Origin: Sclerodactyla briareus
Taxonomy: Eukaryota > Echinodermata > Holothuroidea > Dendrochirotida > Sclerodactylidae
NCBI GenBank assembly: GCA_026419785.1
Contig: JAODTK010002943.1
Coordinates: forward strand, 62,001-126,000
DNA: 64,000 bases
Reading direction: 5' to 3'
In this document: piece by piece, positions 10,930 to 23,600 of the stretch
How the letters are laid out: the number at the start of each line of letters is the position of its first letter
Numbering within the stretch: the first letter of the stretch is position 1
Position numbers and translations under genes: made by a program
The notes under the pieces: model-generated
The model's input: the letters and a program-made list of their open reading frames with translations, nothing else
What the model was told of the DNA's origin: nothing
The model's database searches: none

Positions 10930-13680
10930 CCAGCAAGGCAAGAGGGGAATTGTCTATCGCTATTCAAACATGCTAATCTTCAACCCGCATCAACACAGAC
11001 AACAGAATACATTGAAGCAGAGGGATTCAAACTCAAACACAACAACGGGAAGAAAACATACAATATGAGCGGTCTACGCCTCACCATCCAAGCAATTTCC
11101 TGAACAACTCATCAACAACAGCCTACTCGCCAGACACCAGCACCATACTCATGGGTGACCTCAACGCCAAACATTGAGACTTTGGGTTTGCAAAGCTTCG
11201 AAAGCAGCAGGGGTCCAGCTTCTGGAAGTATAGACCGACGACGTCTCATCTGTCTCAACGACGGGGAACCAACCAAGATACCCTACTCACGGGCCAACGT
11301 TTACAAACCAAGATCAACTCGACTACGGCATCGTCTTACGGCCTCTACAATGGTCACAGCTTCGAGCCGGCGAAGACCTCAACTCAGACCATAGACCACT
11401 ACTGCGAATGGCAAACTAGCGTCACACACATCCCACCTCGCCGAATGCCAAATTACAAGAGGCAGAATGGATCGCCACAGACGCAACGTACACATAGCAG
11501 AAACGCATCACAAAACCCAACTTACCTGTGCAGCAGAAATCGATCGCAGCACAGCAAATCACTGATTCTCATAACCCAGGCCAGTGATCGACATTCCCGA
11601 CTAACCTTTCTCAGCGCCGTTTCCAACTTCCAATCCCAAGCATCCTCGCCACATCAGACTTCGACTAAGCGGAAGGAATCCATCAAGGCACCAAAAATTC
11701 CGACACGATCAACGACATCGAACCGGCGAACAGCAGACATGATAAAAAAAACAACGTGATGACCATCACGATACAGATGCAACAACTCGCCAATGAAGCA
11801 GACCCAAGAAAAAGAAATTCTGGAAAACACTAAAGAAAATTGTTGGGCCCGGTCACAAAACAGCAACTACATATCCAACGATCACCTCAACATTCAAACA
11901 GCCACGACCGACGACGAAAAAGCGGAGATATTTAAGAATTACTTCGCCACCGTTCACCACATCCGGACGATCCTAACTTCAACCAAGAAATACACAACCA
12001 AGCTACGGAGCTAACAGATGAAAATCACAACATATCCACGCCAATGACGAACGAAATTGACAACCAAAGAAGAGAGGCCATGAGATATACACAAGGGCAT
12101 TTACACCAAGCGATCTCATCCGTATGCTCGGAAAGCCAAGAACACCTCCCCCTGGAAAAGACGGGATTCAGTACATACATACTAAAGCAGCGCCACCTGC
12201 CTCCACACAGCGCTCTGCACTATCTACACAGCCTCGCTCACAAATATGGACACATGCCAAAGTCTGATGAAGACAGCAACAAATATCCTCTTACCGAAAA
12301 CCGGGTAAAGATACACCCAAGCGAACACAACTACCGGACCAATCAGCTACTACTGGTACTAGGAAAATGCCTGGAAAAACTCATCGCGAAGAGACTCACA
12401 CGCTACCTTGAAGACGCAAATAACATTCCCTGACAGCCAGATGGGACTCTAGAGTAAACGCAGTACAAACCGACCAATATTCAGACTTCTACAATCAACG
12501 TCCATGGATTTCGCAAAAAGCAGACATCAGATCGCAGCTTTCTTCGACGCGGAAAGGCAATTCGCCCGGATGTGGCCACGAAGGGCCTCCTACTCAAAAC
12601 TACGACTTATCAACGTCCCGTAAAAACTACACGATGGATCGCCGCTTCCTAAACAACAGAACAACACGATACAGAGTAGGCCAACTCCGTTTCCAACGAG
12701 TATACTAAACACTGGAACCCCGCAAGGCACACCGTCACCCTAGGCTCTACATCATCTTAGTCGCAGACATCAACAGCCACATCATCCAACAGTACAACTC
12801 TCCCAATCGCAGAGACGACATTGCCAATTTGGTCATAACATCGGAGAGCAACTGGGCGGAAAAATAGCACACTACAAGAATACATAAACTAAATCAACGA
12901 CTGGTGCAACGACTGGCGATGAAACTAAATCCACAAAAGTCACAAGTATCTACTTCAAGAAACGCGACGCCCCACGACGAGACCCCAAAAACCAACTATC
13001 AACGGCAAACATCCGGCCGTAAAGCAGGTCAAGTACATTGGCATCAACATCGATCACAAAAACTCAAGCTTAATTACCACCACAACACCATCGTCACCAA
13101 GACCAGAAGAATGACATCATCACGATTCGATTGGCGGGAAACACGACCCCCCCGAGCGGCACCCAGCACAACCATGACGGTCTACACAATGATGATACGC
13201 CACAATGGAATACCCGCACAGCGCTAATACACGGACACGAGCGACACATGGAGAAACTGGAAAGAATACAACGCAGAGCAGAAGAATCGCCTACCATCTT
13301 CCCGTACGACGAACATCGGAGCGCACGGAAAACATCGCTAACATCCCATCAGTACACGAACGGGCTTCTCGATTCTGGCAGACAAACTCTTCAACAAATC
13401 AAAGAGCCAACCACTTACCTCCACAACTTCACCAGGGGTCAACTACGACACAGCGAGCGGACTAATAGAAACAGACCCCCTTGCAAGGATGAATGGAGTT
13501 TCGAAGACGATATAACATAACCCCGCCTGCCTGAGCGCCCGGTCAACGCAGTATATAAAAAATCCACCATACGAGTCTTCAAAACCACTACACTACCAAC
13601 CGCTTTTCCTGTACCCAGCAACCGACGACGACGCCCACGACGCCATCACCCCAAACGTCCTCATCGCCTGGCCATTCGAA
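10930..13680 (+). pseudogene. LINE ORF2: endonuclease and reverse transcriptase, broken
   Basis: ORF2 of such elements nicks the target DNA and copies the RNA at the nick. Visible pieces, in order: AVYASPSKQF at 11,069-11,098 and ILMGDLNAKH at 11,145-11,174 (AP-endonuclease core words); the RT lead-in GKCLEKLIAKRL with RYLED at about 12,362-12,415; fragments like HGFRK and FDAE at about 12,500-12,550; WIAAF at about 12,630; GTPQGTP-like words at about 12,720; RRDDIA at about 12,808-12,825, at the position of the catalytic (F/Y)xDD box; KLNPQKSQV at about 12,925; and a C-terminal EKLERIQRRA at 13,252-13,280 followed by DEHRSARKT. The aromatic residue of the catalytic box is lost and at least six frame changes occur. 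RNase H was not seen. Confidence 0.8.
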
Positions 13681-13699
13681 TTCTCCACCATGCTCCTCT

Positions 13700-15465
13700 T
13701 TCTCAGGCGAGGGCTTGCTTGGGACGTGGTGGCGATCCGGTTGCCCAGCTCCTGCTTTGTACGTGCAAAAGTCCGCCCCGCCCCCATAACCTTTTCTCTT
13801 TTTTCACATATTCCAGGTCCAGTTTTTCTGGTAGGCTCATTTTTCGGCTGGGGTTCCCCCAGCCAGCGACGCAGTTAGGGTGGAGGCAGATCACGAGACG
13901 GAAAGTAAGTAAGGAATTTGACAGGGCAGACCTCCCCGTCACAATTTCGGTGGAACAATCGGGCAGGATATCTCGCAGCTGGCTTTCTCTGCCAGCCCCA
14001 TCAAATCACGGATATTATCGGCAACGAGAAAGGGGACACACCCAATTTAACAGGGCAGCCCAAACCGCAATAATACAATGAAAATTTAACAGGGAATTGG
14101 GAATTGGGCAGACAAACGTCAAAGTTATACAATTACCCGATCTTTCTGCTGATTGCCCGATTTTTTAGGTGCAAAATTTTTCCTTCCGGTGACATTCTCG
14201 AGATTCCGGCTATTTTCACGCCACACGGAAAGCCCAATTAAACGAGTCATTACACCATATGTCAAAAATATAATAAATTTGTGTTATAAACACGCATGAT
14301 TTTATGGATTTTACCATGGGAGGGGGGTCCGCTTTGATGCCAAATATCTGCAACTATTCATTATGACCAAAGGCTTCACACTACACAACGTTCACCGGGA
14401 GAGTGTCACCATTGCAAGGCGCAGTGGCGGCGTCACAAACGGCGGCGGCCAATGGGAAAGCATGTACTCCCACCATCCCCCCCCCCCTCCATCCAAATGA
14501 GATTTGTGATTCTTGAAACATATATTTAGTCAGTATTCAACTATGAGTTATATAAGATGCGACGATGTTTATCACAGGAAAGGCAGTAAGAGTTAAGTAA
14601 GTCAGTTAGTAGAGTACGAATTGGGCGAATTTTCATGGAATCCAATACAAAAGGTACACATTTTTGTACTAGTGTGGAATTCGTCCCGTTATTCCCTTCA
14701 TTTACGCAAGCTCTATGGAAATTCTGCCTCATGCAGCCTATATATATCTGTGAGTTAAATTATACAAACAATTCTCATTGACCTGGGAACTGACATAAAC
14801 CTTTTTTATTACAAACCCTTAGGCCTCCGTCCGTCTCTTCTTCCCTCGACCACGTACAATTTCAGAATTTTGAACTGCATAGTAGCTTATCGGATTTTCT
14901 GCAAGGAGTGTTTTCCTTCGCCCAAGGAACTGCGCGCTATGTACTCGGAGGTCCTGTCCTCACCTCTGCTGGCTGACGTTTATATCATGTTGGGACCGTC
15001 GAGCTAAATCTGGCTAAATGTCCTCAATTTTTGCTGATAATCTGATTTTTTCAGAGGTGCTCGGAAAACCCAGAATAATGAGTGTTTCGCGCATCTCAGT
15101 GAATTGTATGTATATGGCAAGCCAATTGTTTAACATTCTGGCTGAAAATCTAATCCGTGGCCGCGGAGGGCCGAGTCCGACAAAATGTCCGAATTTTTCC
15201 ACCGACTACAACCAAAACGTGAGTGGTTGTTTACTTGCATGTTCCGTATTTTCATCACCCTCAGATGTTGGCAAGGGCAAATAACCAGTTAGCAGATAAT
15301 AACAGCAATCTTTTAGATAAAACATATAGAGTGGTGGCAGGCCTGGAAATGGCAACTAAATCAGGACCAATTTCAAAATCAATTATATCTGACTTCACTT
15401 CACTGGACGGAGTATCACGTTTTGTGGAAATGTAATTGCCAAATTATTCCTTAGATTAGCACATT
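13700..15465. other. LINE 3' flank and anonymous non-coding DNA
   Basis: 13,700-14,110 stays G/C-richer than the DNA beyond and may include the LINE 3' UTR, but no poly-A tail or short terminal repeat could be fixed. 14,110-15,465 shows no gene, RNA or clear repeat. A poly-C block lies near 14,477-14,488. Confidence 0.4.
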
Positions 15466-15469
15466 GTTG

Positions 15470-15985
15470 ACGTTCCATGGAATTCAACAAACCTAAAAAG
15501 TAACATAAATTATGTAAATTAGATACATTGAATGACCCGCAGAAAACGTCGGAGTAAAAGACAAACCATAACCATCAAGTTTCCATGGAAATCTACAAAC
15601 TTCGCATAATTATGCTTAATTATACACAATGAATTGACCGTCGTGACCCGAATCTATGTTAATATTCGACCAAAATTCATATTCGCATGAAATTATGCCA
15701 AATTAATACATTGAAATGAACCTCAGTGCCCCGATTAAAGTTTAATTTCCTCTGACTGAAGATAGACTCAACCCAAGTTTTTGGTGACAAACTTTGATCA
15801 ATTATTCTACCTTGCTATCCTGTAGCTGTATAGGCGAAACCATATCACCATAACACCTCTTAATGTTCGTCCGTAATCTTGCTAACGAGCGAAAACAATT
15901 AAAATACATGAAATAGCTAGTTGCCCTACTTAAAGAGGCGACATTGCCAAAATCTAATCAGATCGGGATCACCCCACACGCTACT
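15470..15985. repeat. Dispersed repeat, second copy of the 5.9-6.6 kb family
   Basis: Repeats the words of 5,880-6,645 in the same order: ATTATG(C/T)AAATTAGA-ACATTGAATGACC, CATGGAAAT-C-ACAAACTT, then CACCATAACAC, TTCGTCCGTAATCTTGC, CTAACGA and AATCAGATCG. It ends a few tens of bases before the large tandem duplication begins. Confidence 0.65.
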
Positions 15986-16047
15986 ACTACAAAATTTATA
16001 ACAATGAACGCAACTCTGCGCGTGATTCCTTGCCTCATGGTCAGGGA

Positions 16048-19000
16048 GGGGTACATAAGGCTGGTCACTGGGCTAATAAAAAATGGACAATTCAAGAATT
16101 TGTACGTCTGTCTAGGGGAAATATTGGTCTAGTCCAATACCAAACATATCAGGAATAACATTATAGAATGACAATTCAAGAATGTGTACTGGCTTCACTG
16201 GGGGAAAATATTGGTTTTTGGTTGGCTATATGCTTGTTCTTCAATCTGTACAATGAATCGTTGTAGAGATATAAAGATTGTCCTATGCGTGACCTGGAAG
16301 ACCATTGACCTGATACAAGAAACAATAGGGTTTAGTCTCATCATGTGTACAATCCCACACACTAATTGACTTGATAGAACTTGCATTCATTAGAATCATG
16401 CTGAGGAGCAGATGTCAAACCAATTTATCCACGATTTTCCAGGTTTAGTGTTTTAGCTGTTTTGAACTTCCACATTCATGGAGATAGCTTTTGATAGGAG
16501 TGTCGTAGTTATGGGGTAGGTCATTGACTTTCCGTTTGTCTGAAAAAGACGTTCCGGCAACACATATAAAAGCATGCAAAATCACCAAGGTCAGAAGGTC
16601 AAATGGGTCAAAAGGTCAATAGGTTCACATGACGTCAAGTTGGTCACAGAGTTTTTCACCAGCGAACGAAACTTTCCATTATGACGTCCTCCAAATGTTC
16701 GTTGCCGAGGATATTTTATGACGATTTGCTGTCTTGACTTTCTACCTTCATTGAGATAGCTTGTATAAGAGTTATCGTAGTTGGTAGTGTCTTGGACTTT
16801 TTTGTTTGGTCTTAACAGACGCTTCCGCCAATACAAACAAGAATGCACCTCTGCGTAGTGATTCCTTGCCTTTTTTTCCTACATGTTCCCTTACTCAGCT
16901 ATATCAAACCCGCAAGATGTGTGGTGGCCCCCAACTCAACCCACAACGTGACACCCAAACGATCACCCTGCAATATTACTCAGCGAGAAGATGAGATACT
17001 TGTTGCTTTGACCAAGGTCAAAAAGCATCTGAGGCAATTGCAATTTGAATGAACAATACGGAAAAATAAACCTGGTAAGTAAGTATATTTTGAAGCGTGA
17101 AGGTCAAGTCACGAGTCAAAAAACCAGCGAGGTCCACTGTTTTACATTCAGTGTAGGAAGCCCCAGCGAACGTAACACTAAGCTCAGCAGACTGCAGGCA
17201 AGACTAAGTGATGAGGATCACTTTAGCAACATTCAATACTCATAAGTGACTGGTGTGGTCTCCAAAGCAGATAGATTGAATGAAGGGGCAATTCTTTGAA
17301 TCGCCGACGACCAACATATAACAAATGTGAAAAAAGATCTTTTGTAGGGGTATATGTGTGGGAAAGAGAAGTGCATTACAGGCTCTATATTATCAATGCA
17401 CCCTCCCAATACCATGGACAGGAGAGTCATGGTAGGTACGTCAGTGTTCAATAGGATGGTTGCCTCACAAATGTTGGTCATTGTACCATATGTCGTTATT
17501 AACTAATGTGACTGAGGAGTAAGTTCATTGCCGCAATCGTTTCAATTTATACGGCAGAGTAGTCTGTGGTCTTTAAAGTGACGGGGGTGTATCAATTTTC
17601 ATTATTTGTCAGGCAGCCACAAGTGACTGAGGGGGGCATCATTTGTGAAGTTGCAATGACTCACCTTTTCGTCTGGGGTACAAGGGGTGGTCATGCAATT
17701 ACAAGTGCATAACTGTTCAGAATACTTGTATCAATAGGCCACTTTACCAGTCTCAATGTCTTTTGCTATTTTTGGGTACAACTTCCACAAGGCTTTCAAA
17801 TCACTATTCTCTCCTTACATTGGTGGGGTTGAGGAATGTCTATCTATATGACCCACCCCCATGCAGCACCTCCCATAACAAGTATATTGGCTGCCCCCGA
17901 TAATAATACAAATAGATTTTAGGAGAACAGACAAATCTTTGGAATTTTCTAGTATATATAGCCCCATGTTGAGACATGCGGAATTATGTGGGCTCAGATT
18001 AATGCTTGATCCCCCAGTATGGATCTTGGCCACAATGTTTAACAAGTATTATCCTGGCATACACTTTTCCCAAATAGTCCATTCATGTCGCCCAGTCAAC
18101 ACCAGATAGAGAGGCACTGGGAAGAAAGAAGAGAGATACTTTATCTTAAACCTTCCTGCCCATATCTGCCTGGGGGGTAGGGGGTACAGGGTAATGCCCT
18201 ACTTTTTGCTCATGGTCCAGGGTAATGCCCTCACTTTTAGCTCAATAGCAAAAAATGCACAAGTGGCCCGTCCTTACTTTCAGAGGCTTCCTCGACCCTT
18301 GCTTTCTTCCTTCCTCCCAACTCACTGCTTCGACACACACCACAGTGAATCCCCTATTAGTGGGCTTGTCTATGAATCCAAAGGTAATAATACCCAATGG
18401 CTCAGTTCCCTGCCTGTCAGGTCATTCACAACCTGGCAGTGAAGTGTGCTTTTCGCATTCCCAGTAGGGACGTGTAAACAATCAGATGAGAACCAGTAGA
18501 CCGAGTTGCAAACAGAGAATAATTGGAATACCCACTCTCAATTCTCTGAGCATGGCCAGTGACAGGTACCATTTCCACACTGAATGTAGACTGACAGGCA
18601 TGCTAAAGTTTATTTGTGTTGTTACTTCTCACTCTTGCAGTTCTCACACACACAGCTTGAGAGATTAAATCCTTTTGAGGGATGGGAATGTTGACCAGTC
18701 AAACTGACGGCTGATTTATAGGATACACACAAATGCAGACAGTTGGTTAAGGGATATGGCTGGGCTACAAAGAGTGTTCTGAATGAATTCAGCAGGACCT
18801 GTTCCTGGTTGCATATCTGCTGTTATAACTAGTTAAATGTGAAATTTGAAGATTATATCACGTTTGCAATTAATTGTAAAGCACAAACCTGGCATCTCCC
18901 TGGAATAGAATATACTATACGCCTATGGAAGAAATTGCCAGTTGTCTACACCCCCTCCCATCGATATCCATATCTCGTATAGAAGTATACGCCAAAAGAA

Positions 19001-19395
19001 AACGTATCTGCCTTGCAATAGGAATTTGTCAATGAATGCGTGATGCAGGCTTCACAATAGGGCTACATTTTCAAATTTCCATAGGCTGCCTATGATGAAA
19101 ACCTGGGAGGGGGGGGGGGGGGGTGGTGCATGTAAGAAAGAGGAGTATCTGCCTGCAATTCCAACGCCACCCATAGCAAACACTTGACCACTACTGATCA
19201 GGAGGTAATTACTACATCCATAGGCTGGTCACTGGTGCTAGTCCATATTCAGACATATCAGAAATAATAAAAAATGACAATTGAAGAATTTGTCATGTCT
19301 TCACTTGGGAAGACTTGTATTGGGAGGGAGAGGGAAGATGGTGAAACTAACTAAGCCACCCAGAATTTTATGAAGAGGGCAACGCAACTTTGGTG
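16048..19395. repeat. Large tandem unit, copy A (~3.35 kb)
   Basis: First copy of a long non-coding unit whose second copy is 19,660-22,970. Matching landmarks (A versus B): CAATGAATCGTTG 16,250/19,890; a GGTCAA-rich block 16,580/20,220; ACCAAGGTCAAAA 17,010/20,640; CATAAGTGAC-GGTGTGGTC 17,241/20,860; CATATGTCGTTATTAACTAAT 17,487/21,110; GGGTAATGCCCT 18,188/21,777; ATGGAAGAAATTGCCAGTT 18,925/22,499; a poly-G run 19,110/22,670. The offset drifts from ~3,640 to ~3,550 because copy B has lost bases. Many short open frames on both strands exist but none is conserved between the copies, so it is not protein-coding. Confidence 0.85.
18175..18250. repeat. Minisatellite, ~33 bp unit (copy A)
   Basis: Two to three tandem units built on CAGGGTAATGCCCTCACTTT and TTGCTCATGG. 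The same short array is present at the matching place in copy B (21,770-21,840). Confidence 0.7.
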
Positions 19396-19399
19396 GTCG

Positions 19400-19655
19400 A
19401 AAATGTCACACTAAATGAGAAGGAGGTATAAACGCAAAGCGGCTTTCCCTTCGCTTTGCATTAGGAATTTGTCAATTAAAAGCAGTGATGCAGGCTTCAA
19501 CAAGGGAGGGCTCAATTTTTAATTTTCAATCAGCGCCTATGAACCTGGGGGGGGGGGGGGGGGGGGGGTGGGTGGGAGGACACAAGGGTCAGGAAAAAAT
19601 ATAAAGGGGACTGGGTTGCGTGGCAAACCAAAAGGCCACCCCCACCCGTACAACA
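19400..19655. repeat. Partial extra copy of the unit's 3' end
   Basis: Between copies A and B lies a partial repeat of the unit's end: TTAGGAATTTGTCAATTAAA, GTGATGCAGGCTTCAACA, CCTATGAACCTGGGGG with a ~20 base G run, then CTACTGATCAG. It corresponds to about 19,015-19,200 of copy A. The unit junction is therefore present in more than two versions, as expected from unequal exchange. Confidence 0.65.
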
Positions 19656-19659
19656 CAAC

Positions 19660-22600
19660 TACTGATCAGTAGGTACATATAAAAGCTGGTCACATGTGCT
19701 ACACTACATAAAATGACTTACACAAGAAACTTTGTCCTAATTCAACTGTCATAAGGGGAAATATTTGTGCTAGTACAAACACATACCCAAACATATCAGG
19801 AATAACAATAGAATGACATTCAATAATTTGTACTGTCTTCACTGGGGAAATATTTGTTTGGTTTGCTATATGCTTGTTCTCACTCTGTACAATGAATCGT
19901 TGCGAGCTTTGCAGATGCCATGTGACCTTGACCTTGACCTGATACCAAGACATGGGTTAGCTTCATCATGTGTACAATCCACACACTCACTTAATTTGAA
20001 CTTGATAGTTACTTGCTTCTTAGATATCATGCTGAAGGACAGATGTCAAATGCCCAATTATGCCACATTGCCAGTGTTTTAAAAAGTTAGCTGTCTTGAA
20101 CCTTCCACATTCATTGAGATAGCTTGTGATAATTGTATCGTAGTTATGTATTTTCATGACCTTTTTCGTTTTTTCTTAACAAACGCGTCCGTCCAACACA
20201 TAAAAAGCATACAAAATCACCAGTCAATGTCAATGGAGGTCAAGGTCAATTAGGTCAAATAGTCAAAGTTGGTCACCAAATTGGTATTCACCCAGACAAC
20301 GAAACTTTCATTATACATTCTCCCAAAATTTTCGTTGCCGAGATATTGAACGATTGTTAGCTGCTTGACCTTCCACATTCATTGTGATAGTTTGTGATAA
20401 GAGTATCGTAGTATGGTAGTGTCATGACCCTTTTTTGTATTGTCTTAACAAGACTCTTCCCGCCCTACACAAACAGAACGCAAACTCTGCTTAGTGATCC
20501 TTGCCTTTTTTCCTGACATTTCCCTTACTCAGCTATAATCACACCCTGCAAGATGTGTGTTGGCCACTCAAACCAAACTTGAACACAAAACGATCACCTT
20601 CATTTAACTCACGCATGAGATGAGATACTTTTGCTTTTGGAACCAAGGTCAAAAGTCATCCGTAGGGCAATTGAAATGAATACTGAAAAAAAACCTGGTA
20701 AGTAGTATATCTTGAAGACTGAAGGTAAAGTCACGAGTCATAAGAAACACGAGGTCCCATGTTTTCCATTCGTGTGGGAAGTCCAGCGACCGTAACACTA
20801 CGTCAGCAGACTGGCAGGCAAGCAAATGATGATGATACTAGCAACATTCCAGTACTCATAAGTGACCGGTGTGGTCAAAGCAGCTAGACTGAATGAAGTG
20901 GCATTTCTTTGAATCGACGACCAACATCATATCAAATGTGAAGAATGAAAATATCTGTTTTAGGGAGGATAGTGTGGGGAAGAGAACAAGATGCATAACA
21001 GGCCTATATATTATCAATTGCAATCCCTCCCTACCATGTACAAAGGCGAGTCATGAGATGTACAGTCCAGTGTCCCAATAGCATTGGGTCTCACATGTTG
21101 GTCATGTACCATATGTCGTTATTAACTAATAAGGTGACTGAGGGGTAAGTCAGTGCCAGTCAATTGTTTCACTTTGTTACAGCAGAGTAGTCTGTGGTTT
21201 TCAAAGTGACTGGGGTGTAATCAAATTTTCATTATTTTGCAGCACAAGTGAGGAGGGTGCATCATTTTTTTGAAGTGCAATGACTCACTTGGTCTGGGGT
21301 ACAAGGGGGGGTGGCATGCAATTGAAAGTGCAAACGTCAGAAAACTTGTATCAATTAGCCATTTTACCAGTCCATCAAATGTCTTATTGCTATTTTTTGT
21401 GTCAAACTTTTCACAAGCTTTCAAAGCACATATTCTCTACATTGGTGGGTTGAGGATGTCTCCTATATGACCCACCCCATGCAGCACTCCCATAACAAAT
21501 TTCTGGCTGCACGATAATAAACAAATAGATAATAGAAAAGACAAGAATCTTTGGAAATTTTCTAGTATATATAGCCCATGTTGAGACGTTTAATTTGGGG
21601 CTCAGTTAATGTTGATCCAGTATGACGTTTGGCCCAATGGTTTAACATGTGATTATCCTGGCAACACTTTCCCAAATAGTCACATCATTTGACAGTCAAC
21701 ACCAGTAGAGAGGCACTGGGGAAGAAGAGAGATACTTTATAGACTCTAAAACCCCTGCCCATTTGCCTGGGGTAACAGGGTAATGCCCTCACTTTTTGCT
21801 CATGGGGACAGGGTAATGCCCTCACTTTTTGCTCAGATAGGGCAAAAAAATGCCACAAATGTTGTGTCTTCCTACTTCAGAAAGTTTCCTTGACAATTGC
21901 TTCTTCCTCCCAACTCATGCTTCTACACACAACCACAGTAACCACTCTTAGGGCTTTTCTATGAATCACAGGTAAGAATACCCAATGGTCAGTCATGCCT
22001 GTCAAAGTCATTCACAACCTGGAAGTGGGCTTTTCGCATTCACAGTAGGGAAGTGTAAATAATCAGATAATCAGTAGTCTGAGATGCACACAGAGAATAA
22101 TTGGATTCCCCCATCGCAATCGCTGAGCATTGCCAGTGCCAGGTACCATTTCCAATGGAATGTCTGACAGGCAGTCTCAAGTTTATTATGTGTTGTTTAC
22201 TCTCACGTCTTGCAGTTTCTTCACACACCACAGCTTGAGAGATTAAATCCTTTGCGGATTGGAATGTTGACAGTCAAAACTGAAGGCTTATTAAGTATAC
22301 ACCCCAGTGCAGACAGTGGTTGAAAGAGGTAATGGCTGGGAGACATAGGTGTTCAAATGAATTCAGCCAGGACATTTCTGGTGTGCATTTCTGCCTGTAA
22401 TAACTCGTTAAATGGGCAAAGGGGAAGATCATATCACCGTTTCAATAATGTACAAGCAACAAAATTGGCATTCTCCCCTCGAGTAAATAAAATACGACTA
22501 TGGAAGAAATTGCCAGTTTGTCTACCCTCCATCGATATCCATATAAGTATACGCAAGAAAAAGCGTTTCTGCCTTACGCAAGTAGGGAAGTGTCAATGAG

Positions 22601-22970
22601 GCCGTGATGCAGGCTTTAAATTGGGCTACATTTTCAATTTAAATAGGAGGTGCATATGGAAACCTGGGGGAGGGGGGGGGGGTGGTGATGTAAGAAAGAG
22701 GCGTATCTGCCTTGAAATTCCCACGCCACCCATAGCTACACTTGACACTACTGATTCAGAGGACATACATACACATAGGTGGTCACTGGTGCTAGTCCAA
22801 TATGAGAAGTATCAGAATAATAATAAAATGAAAATTGAAGGAATGTACGTCGTCATGGGGGAATACTTGTATTGGGGCAAGAAGGGGAGAGGGGAGGGGG
22901 AAAGGGAAGCAACCCAGATTTTATGAAGAGGCAAACAACACTTGGTGGTTCGAAAATGTAACACTAATAC
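19660..22970. repeat. Large tandem unit, copy B (~3.3 kb)
   Basis: Second copy of the 16,048-19,395 unit, same orientation; landmarks are listed with copy A. Differences are a mix of substitutions and many 1-3 base indels, so the two are not recent identical duplicates. The same AGGTCA-rich block, minisatellite and poly-G run are retained. No gene recognised inside. Confidence 0.85.
21770..21840. repeat. Minisatellite, ~33 bp unit (copy B)
   Basis: Two tandem units of ACAGGGTAATGCCCTCACTT plus TTTTGCTCATGG, matching the array at 18,175-18,250. Confidence 0.7.
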
Positions 22971-22974
22971 AAAA

Positions 22975-23400
22975 AAGCAGGCAAAATCACTAGGTCAGAG
23001 GTCAAGTGAGGTCAGAAGGTCAATTGAGGTCAAAGTCGGTCAACAGATGTAGTCAACAGACGAACAGAACTTACCATTACGACATCACTCTAAAATGTCG
23101 TTGCCAAGATAGGATAAGAGGCCATATGATGACCCTAAATGACCTGACCTCACACCAAAAACAATAGGGGTCATTCCCCGCCATGGGTTACACCTACCTA
23201 CCAAATATGAATTTCATATTGATTGCGGATCAGTAGATATCGTGCGGAAACACTGTCCAAAAGTTTGACTCTCATGACCTTTGAACGACCATGATGGTAC
23301 CAAAAACAATAGGGGTCATCCCTTCCATGGGTGACACCCACAAATGATATGAACAAATACATGCCTTGCGTTCGTTAGATATCGCCGGGAAACGAAGTGT
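22975..23400. repeat. AGGTCA-rich and ACAATAGGGGTCAT repeats
   Basis: 22,980-23,110 is a third copy of the AGGTCA-rich block of the large unit (ending TGTCGTTGCCAAGATA). It is followed by two ~150 bp units, each with TGACCT, CCAAAAACAATAGGGGTCAT, CCATGGGT-ACACC and GATATCG. The second type of unit recurs in diverged form at 51.75-52.2 kb. Confidence 0.65.
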
Positions 23401-23600
23401 CACACACACACACACATACACACACCATACACACACACACACACCACAAGCGCACACGCGTGACTGCATGGATTCTTTGGCTTCGCAAGGAATCAAAAAT
23501 AGAGTCCATACGTTTCGGAGAATCCTGCTACGAGAAAATGTGACACACACACACCCGGTTTACACCACGCATTGTACACACACACACACCAAGCCAAAGT
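23400..23600. repeat. (CA)n microsatellites
   Basis: CACACACA tracts at about 23,400-23,450 and 23,543-23,592, separated by sequence with ACGTTTCGGAGAATCCTG and CGAGAAAATGTGACACAC, which also precedes the (CATA)n tract at 6.7 kb. Open frames over the tracts (THTHT-type peptides) are spurious. Confidence 0.85.

Larger units (their letters stand above)
8900..13700 (+). mobile_element. Degraded non-LTR retrotransposon, Jockey-like
   Basis: A ~4.8 kb plus-strand element has the layout of a two-ORF LINE: an ORF1 region with a gag-like zinc knuckle, then an ORF2 region with an AP-type endonuclease and a reverse transcriptase. Base composition changes sharply here to C/A-rich coding-like sequence, unlike both flanks. 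Reading shifts frame every 100-300 bases, so no protein can be made as assembled. It is either an old copy or one damaged by indel errors in the assembly. The order and the motifs (VYASPSKQF, GDLNAKH, a DD catalytic box, the C-terminal LERIQRRA) fit the Jockey/CR1 group; the exact clade is not decided. The 3' tail and target-site duplications were not identified. Confidence 0.85.
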
